Source: Deltaproteobacteria bacterium
GTDB lineage: Bacteria; Desulfobacterota; Desulfobaccia; Desulfobaccales; 0-14-0-80-60-11
Reading direction: 5' to 3'
Assembly (NCBI GenBank): GCA_021813445.1
Contig: JAKAKP010000146.1
Location: 1 to 60,466, forward strand
Length of the DNA: 60,466 nt
Shown here: one piece after another, positions 24,287-32,946 of the stretch
How positions within the stretch are numbered: the stretch's first letter is position 1
Layout of the letters: each line of letters begins with the position of its first letter
Translations under genes and position numbers: made by a program
The notes under the pieces: model-generated
Seen by the model: only the letters and a program-made list of their open reading frames with translations
What the model was told of the DNA's origin: nothing
Database searches by the model: none

Positions 24287-25603
24287 TCATTTCATCCCCT
24301 CATTAGGCAGAGGAGGTGCCTCAGGGTTATAGAACAGCCGCATCCGGGACGGCAGTAAGGGGAAATCCATGGTCTTTTGCAGCTTCAGGGGCACCATGTC
24401 CGGCGTCAGGTCCTGCCAGGCCCGGCGGGGTTTCCCCAAAGAGGCCGCCAGGTCGGGAATCGCTGCGACCTGGACCTCCCGGGTGGCGTTGATCACCGCC
24501 AGGACCCGGCCCCGCTGTTTTTCCCGGGATTTGAGCAGCAGGACCACCGGCTCCCCCGGGGAGTTGACCCGGAGCATCGGCCCTTCTTCCAGGAGCACCG
24601 GGCAGCCCTTTTTCATGCGGTTGACCCCGGCGAGGTAATTGCTCAAGTCATAGCTGGGGGTCTCCCAATCCTGGGGCCGGGTGTTGACCACGTGCAGGTG
24701 CTTCTGAAAGCCGAACTCGTATCCCATGGGCACCATCAAGCCGGTGGAGAAAAACGCGGCAAAGAGATAGCGCTGCCGGGCCACTTCCATGGCCCCGTGG
24801 GCCTCCGCGGCCAGACGCGGGGTGTCGTGGGTTTCGGGAAAGCTGATGGAGGGGGCCAGGTGGCGGAAGCGGTTATACTGCTCCAGGCACCAGTCTGCCT
24901 GAAAATCCCACCACTTGGAGCTGTTATAGAGGAAGTTGAAGCCGGAGGAGGAGAGTTGGCCACACTCCTCCAGGCGGCAGCCCAGGGTCTCGGCAAAGAA
25001 CTTCACCCTGGGGTCCACCTGGCGGGCCGCGGCAATCACGCGCTCCCAAAAATCTCCGGGGATCTTATAGGCGGCATCGGCCCGGAAGCCCGAGATTCCC
25101 AGGCGGATATAATGGGCCAGCACCTTTTCCCAGAATTGCAGCAGGCCCTCCGGGTCCGGCGGCGGCCAATACCACAATTCCGCCAGGTCGCCCCAGACCG
25201 TGACTTTCCGGGCGTCCGCGGGGTCAATGGCCCCGGGATGCTTGATCCGCCCCTGTTCATCTTTGGCGTACCACTCGGGGTGTTGCGTCACCAGGGGGGA
25301 GTCGATGGCCGTGTGATTGATCACCAGGTCCAGCATCACCCGCAGGCCCCGGCGGCCCGCCTCCTTGATAAAGTGGGCCAGGGCCTTTTCCGGGTCCTTG
25401 CCGGTTTCCGGATAAAATAACGGGTTGATGCCGAAATAGTCCTTGACCGCATAAAGGCTACCGGACAGGCCGGGAGTGTGGATGGGATTCAGGTAAATCC
25501 AGGTGAAACCCATGGCCGCGAGGCGCTCCAGATGCTTCTCCCACCGGGGAATGGGCCCCACCAGGGGCGGAAACAGGTTGTAGATCAAGGTCGGTCCAGG
25601 CAT
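24287..25603 (-). CDS. GH13 alpha-amylase-family glycoside hydrolase/transferase
   Basis: A 438-residue (beta/alpha)8-barrel enzyme. Conserved regions: WIYLNPIH near 35, MLDLVINHTAIDSP (region I), LGISGFRADAAYKIP with the nucleophile Asp (region II, about 178), KFFAETLG with the acid/base Glu (about 207) and SFPETHDTPRL with the third Asp (about 258). A C-terminal beta domain follows. No signal peptide, so it acts in the cytoplasm. Some features recall GlgE-like maltosyltransferases, but the subfamily is undecided. I prefer ATG 25603 over the GTG at 25609 because of the GAGG site. malQ lies directly upstream on the same strand, which suggests joint use of storage glucan or maltodextrins. Confidence 0.85.
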   Translation of the reverse strand: MPGPTLIYNLFPPLVGPIPRWEKHLERLAAMGFTWIYLNPIHTPGLSGSLYAVKDYFGINPLFYPETGKDPEKALAHFIKEAGRRGLRVMLDLVINHTAIDSPLVTQHPEWYAKDEQGRIKHPGAIDPADARKVTVWGDLAELWYWPPPDPEGLLQFWEKVLAHYIRLGISGFRADAAYKIPGDFWERVIAAARQVDPRVKFFAETLGCRLEECGQLSSSGFNFLYNSSKWWDFQADWCLEQYNRFRHLAPSISFPETHDTPRLAAEAHGAMEVARQRYLFAAFFSTGLMVPMGYEFGFQKHLHVVNTRPQDWETPSYDLSNYLAGVNRMKKGCPVLLEEGPMLRVNSPGEPVVLLLKSREKQRGRVLAVINATREVQVAAIPDLAASLGKPRRAWQDLTPDMVPLKLQKTMDFPLLPSRMRLFYNPEAPPLPNEGMK

Positions 25604-25701
25604 GGTCACCTCGATAGGACAGTTCCAGGTTCAAAGTTCAAAGTTCAAAAACCATCAGATGGTTGAATAATTAGCTTGTTAGCCGGGATTAGATGAGGTT
25701 C

Positions 25702-25782
25702 TCATCCCCCCCTTTGCAAAAGCGGGGTTAGGGGGGATTTTATACGCCTCTCAAATCCCCCTTTTGCAAAGGGGGACTTAAA
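25702..25782. repeat. C-rich/G-rich palindromic repeat between malQ and GH13 gene
   Basis: CATCCCCCCCTTTGCAAAAG, GGGGTTAGGGGGGATTTTA and AAATCCCCCTTTTGCAAAGG form inverted pairs. Same family as 16181-16229, 20474-20560 and 31362-31452. Confidence 0.75.
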
Positions 25783-25807
25783 ATACCATGTTTTTTCTGA
25801 CCACTGC

Positions 25808-28057
25808 TTACTGCTTTCTGCTCACTGACCTATACTTGCGCAGCCGGGCGGCCAGGCGGGCGCCTTCGGGGCGCTGCCGCATCTCCTGGACGCTCAGGGG
25901 CAGTTTCCGGCGCCAATTGGGGTACTGGTCGATGGTGCCGGGGAGGTTCTGTTGCTCAGGCACCCCGAAAATCTCTTCCAGGCGCACTTCCAGCAGGGCC
26001 GCCCGGCTCTGGGCCAGATATTCCAGGACCCCGAACCGCACAGCCTCAGGACAGGCTGCCGCCGCGGCACTACCTGCGTTCTCCTCGGGTGGGTTTGAGG
26101 GTAGTGCCTCTCCCTCCAAATCTTGCCCTTCCAGTCCCAGGGTTTGGAGCAGGCGCTGCCGGTCCCGGGGCCGGTTCTCGGCATCGGCCGCGGCCAGGCC
26201 AGGGTCAGGATAAAGGCCCAAGGTACTCTTCAGCCTGATGTCTTCCCCCTGCCAGTAACCGGTCAGGGTGGGCAGATCGTGGGTAGTGACCGCGGCCATG
26301 GCGTTGGGGGGGTAATCGGCCGGGGCCTTGAAGTTGCCGTCCCCGGTGCGCTCAAAGTAGAAGACCCGGTAGGACAAAATTCCCCGGCGGGCCAGTTCCC
26401 GGCGGGTGCGGGGGAGCACGGTGCCCAGGTCTTCGCCGATGATCAGGGCGCGGCGCCGCTGGCTTTCCAGGGCGAGCACCGCCAGCAGCTCCTGGCTGGG
26501 ATAGTGCACATAGGCCCCGGATGCGGCCTCCCGGCCCTGGGGAATCCAAAAGAGGCGGAAGAGCCCCAGGATGTGGTCCACCCGCAACAAACCGTCCACC
26601 GGCAGATTGGCCCGCAGGAGGCCGATGAACAACCGGTAGCCGTCCTGACGCAACCGCTCGGGAATCAGGGGCGGCAGCCCCCAATTCTGCCCCCGGGGAT
26701 TGAACGCGTCCGGGGGAGCCCCCAGGGAAACTCCGGGAGCGAAGAGCTGGGGGTGGCCCCAGGTTTCCGCTCCCACCGCGCCCAGGGCCAGATCCTGATA
26801 AAGGGTGATGGCCAGGCCCCGCTGCCGGGCCCGGGCCTGGACTCCCTCCAATTGTGCGGTCACCAGCCATTGCAGATATTGGTGGAGCTGGATGTTCTCC
26901 CGGTTTTTCCGGGCAAAAGCAGTGACCGCCGGATTCTCCGGGTCCTGGTATTCCCGGGGCCAGCCGTGCCAGTCACCGCCGCCCAAGGACTCCGCCAGGG
27001 CGCAATATTGCCCGAACCGCTGCAGGGCCAACCCGCCTGCGTCGAGAAAACCGCGAAATTCCCGGCCCCGGCCGGTCCGGGGCTGCTCCGGGGGCCCGTG
27101 CCGCTCCAGAAAAGTCTGGTAGAGGAGGCCGAAAATCGGCCTTTTGAGGCGGTAGACCGCGGTATAATCCACCAGGGGCGCGGCCTGGACCCCGATCTTC
27201 AGCGCCTGGGCCGCCACGTCGGCCCAGAGGTATTGGGCCGCCTCACAGTCCTGATACTCGGGCACCCCCTCCGGGTCCAGATACAAGAAATCCCGAAAGA
27301 CCCGGCTGCTGGGGGAATAAGGGCTGGGCTCAATCTGCTGCCCCGGGGAACGGGCATGCAGGGGATTCACCCCCACAAACGCGGCCCCCAATTCTCCGGC
27401 CCAGTCAACCATTTCCTGAAGATCGGTAAAATCGCCGATCCCCCCGTTACGCCCGCTTTTCAGGGCGTAGAGGGGCAGGTTCAGCCCCCAAACCCGTTGT
27501 CCTTGCGCCAGAAAAGGCGGGGCATAGGCCCGAGGCGGAGCCACGATCAGGCGGGTCCCTCCCCGCTCCCTTCCTTCCACCTCCAAAACCACGTCATAGT
27601 ACCCGGGTTGGAGCCCGGCAGGAAGAGGCAGCTCCAGGCGGGTCCGGAAGCCCTTGCCCAGAAGAGGGTCATTCACGGCCCGGCGCGCCAGGGGTGGAGA
27701 ACCGGGCAGGAGGCTGTCCCAGGCGGATTCCCGGCCTGCCTCGTCTTTCAGCACCATCCGCAGCCGCATGGGGGCCAGCTCCGGCGCCGGCGTCCAGGGG
27801 GCCACGACCAGCCACAGGGGTTCGGAGCCGGCAAAGACCACGGTCACCGGATCCACCAGCCCCGCCCAGGGCCGACCGCGGCAGCGGGCAATTTCCCGGG
27901 ACACCTGCTCCGGCTCCTCCCAGGGCACCCCCATGGCCGTGAGCAGGGCCTGATAAGTGGCCAGAGAGGTATGCCGCTTCACCCCGAAGTTGTCCCAATA
28001 CTCCGGGGCAATGCCGCAAAGACGGCCCAGTGTGGCGATTTGGGTTGATGAATCCAT
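25808..28057 (-). CDS. malQ: 4-alpha-glucanotransferase (amylomaltase, GH77)
   Basis: A 749-residue cytoplasmic disproportionating enzyme that transfers alpha-1,4-glucan segments between maltodextrins. The N-terminal approximately 190 residues form a beta-rich domain as in Escherichia-type MalQ. The GH77 catalytic residues are visible in GLLRVDHILGLFRLFWIP (nucleophile Asp), IIGEDLGTVLP (acid/base Glu) and TTHDLPTLTGYW (third Asp); other GH77 landmarks are YSPSSRVFRDFLYLD and GAPPDAFNPRGQNWGLPP. The insert near 645-675 (SNPPEENAGSAAAAACPEAV) is Ala-rich. No clear ribosome binding site was found. It sits ahead of the GH13 gene with a repeat-filled gap. Confidence 0.94.
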   Translation of the reverse strand: MDSSTQIATLGRLCGIAPEYWDNFGVKRHTSLATYQALLTAMGVPWEEPEQVSREIARCRGRPWAGLVDPVTVVFAGSEPLWLVVAPWTPAPELAPMRLRMVLKDEAGRESAWDSLLPGSPPLARRAVNDPLLGKGFRTRLELPLPAGLQPGYYDVVLEVEGRERGGTRLIVAPPRAYAPPFLAQGQRVWGLNLPLYALKSGRNGGIGDFTDLQEMVDWAGELGAAFVGVNPLHARSPGQQIEPSPYSPSSRVFRDFLYLDPEGVPEYQDCEAAQYLWADVAAQALKIGVQAAPLVDYTAVYRLKRPIFGLLYQTFLERHGPPEQPRTGRGREFRGFLDAGGLALQRFGQYCALAESLGGGDWHGWPREYQDPENPAVTAFARKNRENIQLHQYLQWLVTAQLEGVQARARQRGLAITLYQDLALGAVGAETWGHPQLFAPGVSLGAPPDAFNPRGQNWGLPPLIPERLRQDGYRLFIGLLRANLPVDGLLRVDHILGLFRLFWIPQGREAASGAYVHYPSQELLAVLALESQRRRALIIGEDLGTVLPRTRRELARRGILSYRVFYFERTGDGNFKAPADYPPNAMAAVTTHDLPTLTGYWQGEDIRLKSTLGLYPDPGLAAADAENRPRDRQRLLQTLGLEGQDLEGEALPSNPPEENAGSAAAAACPEAVRFGVLEYLAQSRAALLEVRLEEIFGVPEQQNLPGTIDQYPNWRRKLPLSVQEMRQRPEGARLAARLRKYRSVSRKQ

Positions 28058-28199
28058 AAGTTGATGCGCTTAGAAGTGGCCGGTAATCAGTAGACCACAG
28101 TCAATGGTATCGCTCTGAATACTGGTCACTGATCACTGATTACTGATTACTGATTACTGTTCCCTGGTGCCCCCCCCATCAACTCACATTATCCTATTT

Positions 28200-29531
28200 C
28201 TACCTGGATTCTGTGGCCGCTTCCTCCACGCCCTTATCTTCCCCTTCATCTTCCTCGTTGGTTGCCGGCAAGGCGAGAATCTCCAAGGCTTCCGGTTCCG
28301 GCAGTTTCTCCACGGACCGGAGCTTTTTCTCTATGGCCCGGCTGCGCCTGCCGGTATCTTCAATGGTACGGCTGGCGGTGGAGAGATGGCGCTTGACCTT
28401 GTCCAGAACCTCGCCGAACTTACCGAATTCGGTTTTTATCGCGGCCAAGACCCTCCATACCTCTACCGCCCGCTGCTCTATGGCCAGAGTCTGGAAGCCC
28501 ATGCGCAGACTGCTTAAAATCGCAGCCAGGGTGGTCGGGCCGGCCGCCACCACCCGGAAGCGGTGCTGGAGGTCCTGCACCAGGGCCGGCTGCCGCAGAA
28601 CTTCCGCATACAAGCCCTCCGTGGCCAGGAACATGATGGCAAAATCGGTGGTGCCAGGGGGGCTGACATATTTATCATGGATGTCCTTGGCCGCGGCGCG
28701 CACGGTGCGGGCCAGGGCCTCCGTGGCCGCCTGGACGGCCGCGGGATCGGCTTTGTCGGCGGCCTCATGGAGGCGCAGGTAATCCTCTTGGGGAAACTTC
28801 GAGTCAATGGGCAGCCAGACGCAGACTTCGGGCTCATCCTTGGGGCCCGGCAGGCGCACGGCATATTCCACCACCTCCAAGGAGTCGGCCTTCACCCGGA
28901 CGTTCCGGGCGAATTGCTCCGGGGTGAGGATTTGCTCCAGGATCGCCCCCAGCTGCACCTCGGCCCAGGTGCCCCGGGCTTTGACGTTGACCAGGACCCG
29001 TTTGAGGTCTCCCACCCCCGTGGCCAGATGCTGCATTTCGCCTAAGCCCTGGTGCACGGCCTCCAACCTCTCGCTCACCAGTTTGAAGGACTCGCCGAGG
29101 CGCTTTTCCAGGGTGTCGTGCAGCTTCTCGTCCACCGTTTTCCGCATCTCGTCCAGCTTTTTTTCATTGCCCTCCTGCAGCTCCTTCACCCGGGAGTCGA
29201 AAGTGAGCCGGACGCGGTCCAGGGCCGTCTGGTTGGAATTAATGAGTTCCGTCAGCTGCTTCGTCATCCCTTCCAATTGCGTCTGTTGCAGCTTGCCCAG
29301 GCCCTCCAGGGTCTTGGCCAGCACGTCGTAGGTGGATTTCAGGCCCCCTGAGACTTCTTCCCGCAGTTCCCGGCCCGCGCCCCGGGCTTCTTCCCGGCTG
29401 AGACGCAGCTCCTCCCGCACTTCCTTGCCCACGCCTGCAGAAATTTTGCCGGCCCGGATCATGGAGACAACGACCAGGATCGCGGTCGCGGCGGCTATAC
29501 CCAGGATTACCCACAGGAGAATTTCATGCAT
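28200..29531 (-). CDS. rmuC: RmuC-family DNA recombination protein
   Basis: A 443-residue protein: an N-terminal membrane helix (about 5-22), a long coiled coil (about 40-170) and the RmuC nuclease-like domain (about 180-400) with GTWAEVQLGAILEQILTPEQ, WLPIDSKFPQEDYLRL and FAIMFLATEGLYAEVLR. RmuC proteins limit DNA inversions and may cleave recombination structures. The acidic tail (NEEDEGEDKGVEEAATE) is disordered. The start overlaps the end of the small coiled-coil gene by 25 bases. Confidence 0.93.
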   Translation of the reverse strand: MHEILLWVILGIAAATAILVVVSMIRAGKISAGVGKEVREELRLSREEARGAGRELREEVSGGLKSTYDVLAKTLEGLGKLQQTQLEGMTKQLTELINSNQTALDRVRLTFDSRVKELQEGNEKKLDEMRKTVDEKLHDTLEKRLGESFKLVSERLEAVHQGLGEMQHLATGVGDLKRVLVNVKARGTWAEVQLGAILEQILTPEQFARNVRVKADSLEVVEYAVRLPGPKDEPEVCVWLPIDSKFPQEDYLRLHEAADKADPAAVQAATEALARTVRAAAKDIHDKYVSPPGTTDFAIMFLATEGLYAEVLRQPALVQDLQHRFRVVAAGPTTLAAILSSLRMGFQTLAIEQRAVEVWRVLAAIKTEFGKFGEVLDKVKRHLSTASRTIEDTGRRSRAIEKKLRSVEKLPEPEALEILALPATNEEDEGEDKGVEEAATESR

Positions 29532-29710
29532 GGTCCGCTCCCAGCGGCATAACCATAATTGGATTGAGGCATAAGAGGCGGGGTAAGGCCGACAATATTA
29601 GCCTCCATCTGCCCGTTCTGAGCGGTCACAGCTTGCAACCGGGCGATCTCCCGGCGGAGCTTCTCCACTTCTTGGGCCAGATGCCCGGCACGCGAGTCGG
29701 TGTCTGCCAT
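29507..29710 (-). CDS. Small coiled-coil protein upstream of rmuC
   Basis: A 67-residue protein with one heptad-like helix (GHLAQEVEKLRREIARLQAV, residues 9-28) and a flexible Pro/Gly-rich tail. A GGAGG site precedes the ATG and the 3' end overlaps rmuC, supporting a real, translationally coupled gene. Function unknown. Confidence 0.55.
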   Translation of the reverse strand: MADTDSRAGHLAQEVEKLRREIARLQAVTAQNGQMEANIVGLTPPLMPQSNYGYAAGSGPCMKFSCG

Positions 29711-29767
29711 TGCGCTTCTGCCTCCGGCTGGCCCAGGTTTGGAAGGCTGCGATTAGGGTTAGGCAAT

Positions 29768-29795
29768 AAAAAAGGTCAGCCTTTTTTGGCTAACC
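29768..29795 (-). terminator. Intrinsic terminator after tRNA-His
   Basis: On the minus strand GGTTAGCC (29795-29788), loop of six A, GGCTGACC (29781-29774), then TTTTTT (29773-29768). Eight pairs with one G-U and a perfect T tract, 12 bases after the tRNA 3' end. Confidence 0.88.
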
Positions 29796-29807
29796 CTTTT
29801 ACGTCAT

Positions 29808-29884
29808 TGGGGTGAGCGACGGGACTTGAACCCGCGACAACCGGGGCCACAACCCGGTGCTCTACCGTCTGAGCTACGCCCACC
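29808..29884 (-). tRNA. tRNA-His (anticodon GTG)
   Basis: The minus strand folds into a complete cloverleaf: an extra 5' G (position -1, 29884) paired with C73, acceptor GTGGGCG with CGCTCAC, D arm GCTC...GAGC, anticodon stem CCGGG/CCCGG around TTGTGGC with anticodon GTG, T arm GCGGGTTCAAGTCCCGT, and an encoded 3' CCA (29810-29808). The G-1 is the identity element of histidine tRNAs. Confidence 0.96.
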
Positions 29885-30263
29885 ATTTCCTAATTCCTTA
29901 CCATAAATACCTGAGCGGGGCAAGGGATGGGAAGAAGCTGTCAGCTTTCAGCCATCAGCTTTCAGCTTTAAAAAATACTAGAGATGAAGGCAAATCCCTG
30001 GCCTTGATTAAATTCAGTTCCGGGCCGAGGCTCATGAGCCTGCGGCCCAGCTAGAAATTATGCAAGGTTCGGAGGACGGGCGTCCTCGCCCGCTTCGCAC
30101 AGGCTGGAAAGCCTGTGCGTACCGCTCGGAACTTTTTCAGAGAACTATATCGGCTTTTGGCTGATAGCTGATAGCTTTTTCCCCGCTCCTTGCCCCACCG
30201 GCTGCTGTCTTCTTTACATCCGTCCTCCCAGGATATATAAATCGTTTAGGGGAGGGAGGAAAG
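29885..30263. other. Repeat-rich interval upstream of amrS
   Basis: No gene seen. It contains AGCTGTCAGCTTTCAGCC-type words (29936-29968), a palindrome GGACGGGCGTCCTCGCCCG (about 30075-30093) and GCACAGGCTGGAAAGCCTGT (30097-30116). The final bases carry GGGGAGGGAGGA, the ribosome binding site of amrS. Confidence 0.6.
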
Positions 30264-31283
30264 ATGCAGGAAGCCAGATTTTATGAAAAAAAGGCAGACC
30301 AGAAGGTCCAATGCCACCTGTGCGCCCATGAGTGCAAGATCGATCCGGGCAAAAGGGGCATCTGCCACGTGCGGGAAAACCGGGAAGGCACCCTCTATAC
30401 TTTGTCCTATGGCCGGCTGGTGGCCCAAAACGTGGACCCTATCGAAAAGAAGCCTCTCTTTCACTTCCTTCCCGGCACCCGTTCTTTTTCCATCGCCACC
30501 GTTGGCTGCAACTTTATGTGCCTGCATTGCCAGAATTACGACATTTCCCAGTACCCCCGGGTGCACCAGGGACGGATCATCGGCGAAGAGCGCACTCCGG
30601 AAGACGTGGTGGGGGACGCCCTGGCCAGCCATTCGGCCAGCATCTCCTATACCTACACCGAGCCCACCATCTTCCTGGAATTTGCCCAGGACACGGCCCG
30701 CCTGGCCCGGGAGCACGGCCTCAAGAACGTCTTTGTCTCCAACGGCTTCATGACCCCTCAGTCCGCCACGGCTTTGAGCGAATTTATTGACGCCGACAAC
30801 GTGGATCTGAAGAGCTTTTGGGACGATTTCTACCGCAAGGTCTGCAAGGCCCGGCTGCAGCCGGTGCTGGACACCATCCCCCGCCTCAAAAAGGCCGGAG
30901 TCTGGGTGGAAGTGACCACCCTGGTGATCCCCGGCCACAATGACTCGGACCAGGAATTGACGGAAATCGCCCAGTTTATCAAGGACGTAGACCTGGGCAT
31001 CCCCTGGCACGTCACCGCCTTCCACCCCACCTTCAAGATGATGGACCGGCCCCGGACGCCGCCCCAAACCCTGAAAAAGGCCCGGGACATCGGCCTCCAG
31101 GCGGGCCTGCGTTATGTCTATACCGGCAATATCCCCGGCATCCTGGAGGGGACGGAAAACACCTACTGCTACGCCTGCCAGGAGCTGCTCATCGAGCGCC
31201 TGGGCTACACTATCCGGCGTTATTATCTCCAGGACGGCAAATGCCCCAAATGCCAAGCGGCCATTGACGGGGTGTGGAAGTAA
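30264..31283 (+). CDS. amrS: AmmeMemoRadiSam-system radical SAM enzyme (AmrS)
   Basis: A cytoplasmic radical S-adenosylmethionine enzyme of 339 residues. The 4Fe-4S motif is VGCNFMCLHCQN (Cys82, Cys86, Cys89; C-x3-C-x2-C). An N-terminal cysteine pair region CHLCAHECKI and GKRGICHVRENREG, and the C-terminal YCYACQELLIERLG with CPKCQ, are typical of AmrS and probably hold further metal. Other family motifs: SYTYTEPTIFLEFA, NVDLKSFWDDFYRK and PWHVTAFHPTFKMMDRP. The reaction is unknown; the family co-occurs with AmmeMemo proteins, which are not encoded in this window. It is preceded by a strong GGGAGGGAGGA site and is probably monocistronic. Confidence 0.93.
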   Translation: MQEARFYEKKADQKVQCHLCAHECKIDPGKRGICHVRENREGTLYTLSYGRLVAQNVDPIEKKPLFHFLPGTRSFSIATVGCNFMCLHCQNYDISQYPRVHQGRIIGEERTPEDVVGDALASHSASISYTYTEPTIFLEFAQDTARLAREHGLKNVFVSNGFMTPQSATALSEFIDADNVDLKSFWDDFYRKVCKARLQPVLDTIPRLKKAGVWVEVTTLVIPGHNDSDQELTEIAQFIKDVDLGIPWHVTAFHPTFKMMDRPRTPPQTLKKARDIGLQAGLRYVYTGNIPGILEGTENTYCYACQELLIERLGYTIRRYYLQDGKCPKCQAAIDGVWK

Positions 31284-31361
31284 AGGAAGGTTTTCGGTTT
31301 TCGGTAAGGCGCCTGCCCCTAATTCATTGTTCATCCAGAAACTGATTTCAGGCAGAAGTCT

Positions 31362-31452
31362 TTAAAGTCCCCCTTTGAAAAAGGGGGACTTAGGGGGATT
31401 TGCGGAGGCCCCGAAATCCCCCCCAACCCCCCTTTTTCAAAGGGGGGAGTAT
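31362..31452. repeat. C-rich/G-rich palindromic repeat downstream of amrS
   Basis: AAAGTCCCCCTTTGAAAAAG, GGGGGACTTAGGGGGATTTG and AAATCCCCCCCAACCCCCC with TTTTTCAAAGGGGGGAG. It separates the convergent amrS and acyl-CoA dehydrogenase genes and could act as a transcription stop in both directions. Confidence 0.75.
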
Positions 31453-31475
31453 AAGAAGCTTCCGGATAGCACTTT

Positions 31476-32624
31476 TCACTCCCCCTTCAGCAAATCCCTG
31501 GCGATGATTAAACGCATGATTTCGTTGGTGCCTTCGTAGATCTGCCCGGCCCGGGCGTCCCGGAAGAGGCGCTCCAGGGGGTAGTCCTTGAGGTAGCCGT
31601 AGCCCCCCAGGATTTGCAGCCCTTCCTGGGCCGCGGCCATAGCCGTGTCCGTGGCGAACTTCTTGGCCATGGCCGCCGCGGCGGTGAAGGGTCGGCCCTG
31701 GTCCTTGAGCCAGGCGGCCTTGAGGGTGAGTAAAGACGCGGCTTCCAGGTCCGTGGCCAGGTCCGCCAGCTTCCATTGAATGGCCTGGAATTGCGCCAGG
31801 GGTTGGCCGAACTGCTCCCGGCTCCGGGCGTATTTTAGGGCTTCCGACAGGGCGGCCCGGCCCACGCCCACAGCGATGGCCGCAGCCCCCACCCGGGCGT
31901 GGTCCATGAGGGCCAGGGCCAGCTTCAGACCATTATTGGCCTCCCCCAAAACGGCGTCAGGGGGCAAAGGCGCGCGGTCAAAATGCAGAGACACGGATGG
32001 GGCCCCCACCAGCCCCATTTTTTCCTCCACCGCACCCACCTTCACCCCCGGAGTCTTTTTGAGATCCACAATGAACAGGCTGATGCCTTTATGAGGGGCG
32101 GCCTGGAGATCGCTGCGCGCGGCCACCAGGGCAAAGTGGGCCGCCTGTCCGGAAGAGACGAAATTCTTCTCCCCGGAAAGGACCCAGCCGTCGCCTTCCC
32201 GGGAGGCCGCGGTTTGGAGACGGGCGGGGTCCGAACCGGCCTGGGGTTCGGTCAGGGCGAAAGCGGCCAGGACCTCGCCCCGGGCCATCGGCGGCAGAAA
32301 GCGGCGCTTCTGGTCTGCCGTGCCGAATAGGCTAAAGCCCATGCCCACGATGGCGTGATTGACATGGAGCATGAGCGCGGAAGAGGGACAGGCCTGGGCC
32401 AGCTCCATCTGGGCCAGGGCATAAGAGATATAGTCCCCGCCGCGGCCGCCGTATTCCCGGGGCAGAGAAACCCCGAAGAAGCCTTCCCGGGCCCAAATTT
32501 CCAGGATCTCCTGGGGAAAGCGGCCTTGCCGGTCATAGTCCCGGGCCCTGGCCTTCACTTCCTGGGCCGCGACCCGGGCCTTCTGCTGGATTGCGTCTTG
32601 TTCCGGTGTTAAACTGAAATTCAT
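31476..32624 (-). CDS. Acyl-CoA dehydrogenase family flavoprotein
   Basis: A 382-residue FAD enzyme that introduces a trans-2,3 double bond into an acyl-CoA and passes electrons to ETF. Signatures: FALTEPQAGSDPARLQ, GWVLSGEKNFVSSG, RVGAAAIAVGVGRAALSEAL, SREQFGQPLAQFQAIQWKLAD, GLQILGGYGYLKDYPLER and QIYEGTNEIMRLIIARDLL with the catalytic Glu of the short-chain/medium-chain type. Chain-length preference cannot be given. ATG 32624 is chosen because AAGGAG lies 8 bases before it; a GTG at 32633 is in frame. It stands alone, so its pathway partners are elsewhere. Confidence 0.93.
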   Translation of the reverse strand: MNFSLTPEQDAIQQKARVAAQEVKARARDYDRQGRFPQEILEIWAREGFFGVSLPREYGGRGGDYISYALAQMELAQACPSSALMLHVNHAIVGMGFSLFGTADQKRRFLPPMARGEVLAAFALTEPQAGSDPARLQTAASREGDGWVLSGEKNFVSSGQAAHFALVAARSDLQAAPHKGISLFIVDLKKTPGVKVGAVEEKMGLVGAPSVSLHFDRAPLPPDAVLGEANNGLKLALALMDHARVGAAAIAVGVGRAALSEALKYARSREQFGQPLAQFQAIQWKLADLATDLEAASLLTLKAAWLKDQGRPFTAAAAMAKKFATDTAMAAAQEGLQILGGYGYLKDYPLERLFRDARAGQIYEGTNEIMRLIIARDLLKGE

Positions 32625-32946
32625 CAGGCTCACTCCTTGGCGCGGAAAAAATTTGGAACACTGATCCGAGACTGGAGATGGTGCTGTGGCTGGTCATTCC
32701 TATCGGTGCCATCTTTATCCTCAGAAGGAATGCCTATATTTTCACGTTAGCAGGTGGTTTTCATCTTGAAAATCGGATAAATTCTGATTTCTTTGTCAAT
32801 AATTTTCTTAAAAGGGCGCATTTGCGCCAACATGGCGGAAGTTAAGCATATTCTCAGACACCGGTCAATGGGAACCCCCCTGGACAAGTTGGCGTTTTTC
32901 AGATAGGTAAACATGCTTAGGTAAGAGATTTTATAACTTGTAAAGA
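32625..32946. other. 322-bp gap before cobU, no gene seen
   Basis: More AT-rich than the neighbours. A perfect small hairpin GGCGCATTTGCGCC lies at 32815-32828, followed on the minus strand by CTTTT. I looked for a cobalamin riboswitch ahead of cobU and did not find the conserved B12-box. Confidence 0.5.

Noticed and set aside
26123-28048. Long open frame (641 codons) on the plus strand opposite malQ
   Set aside because: It is the antisense shadow of a well-supported GH77 gene in GC-rich DNA; its protein is rich in Gly, Pro, Gln and His with no domain pattern.
32640-32946. Possible cobalamin riboswitch upstream of cobU
   Set aside because: I searched by eye for the B12-box and the other conserved blocks and found none.
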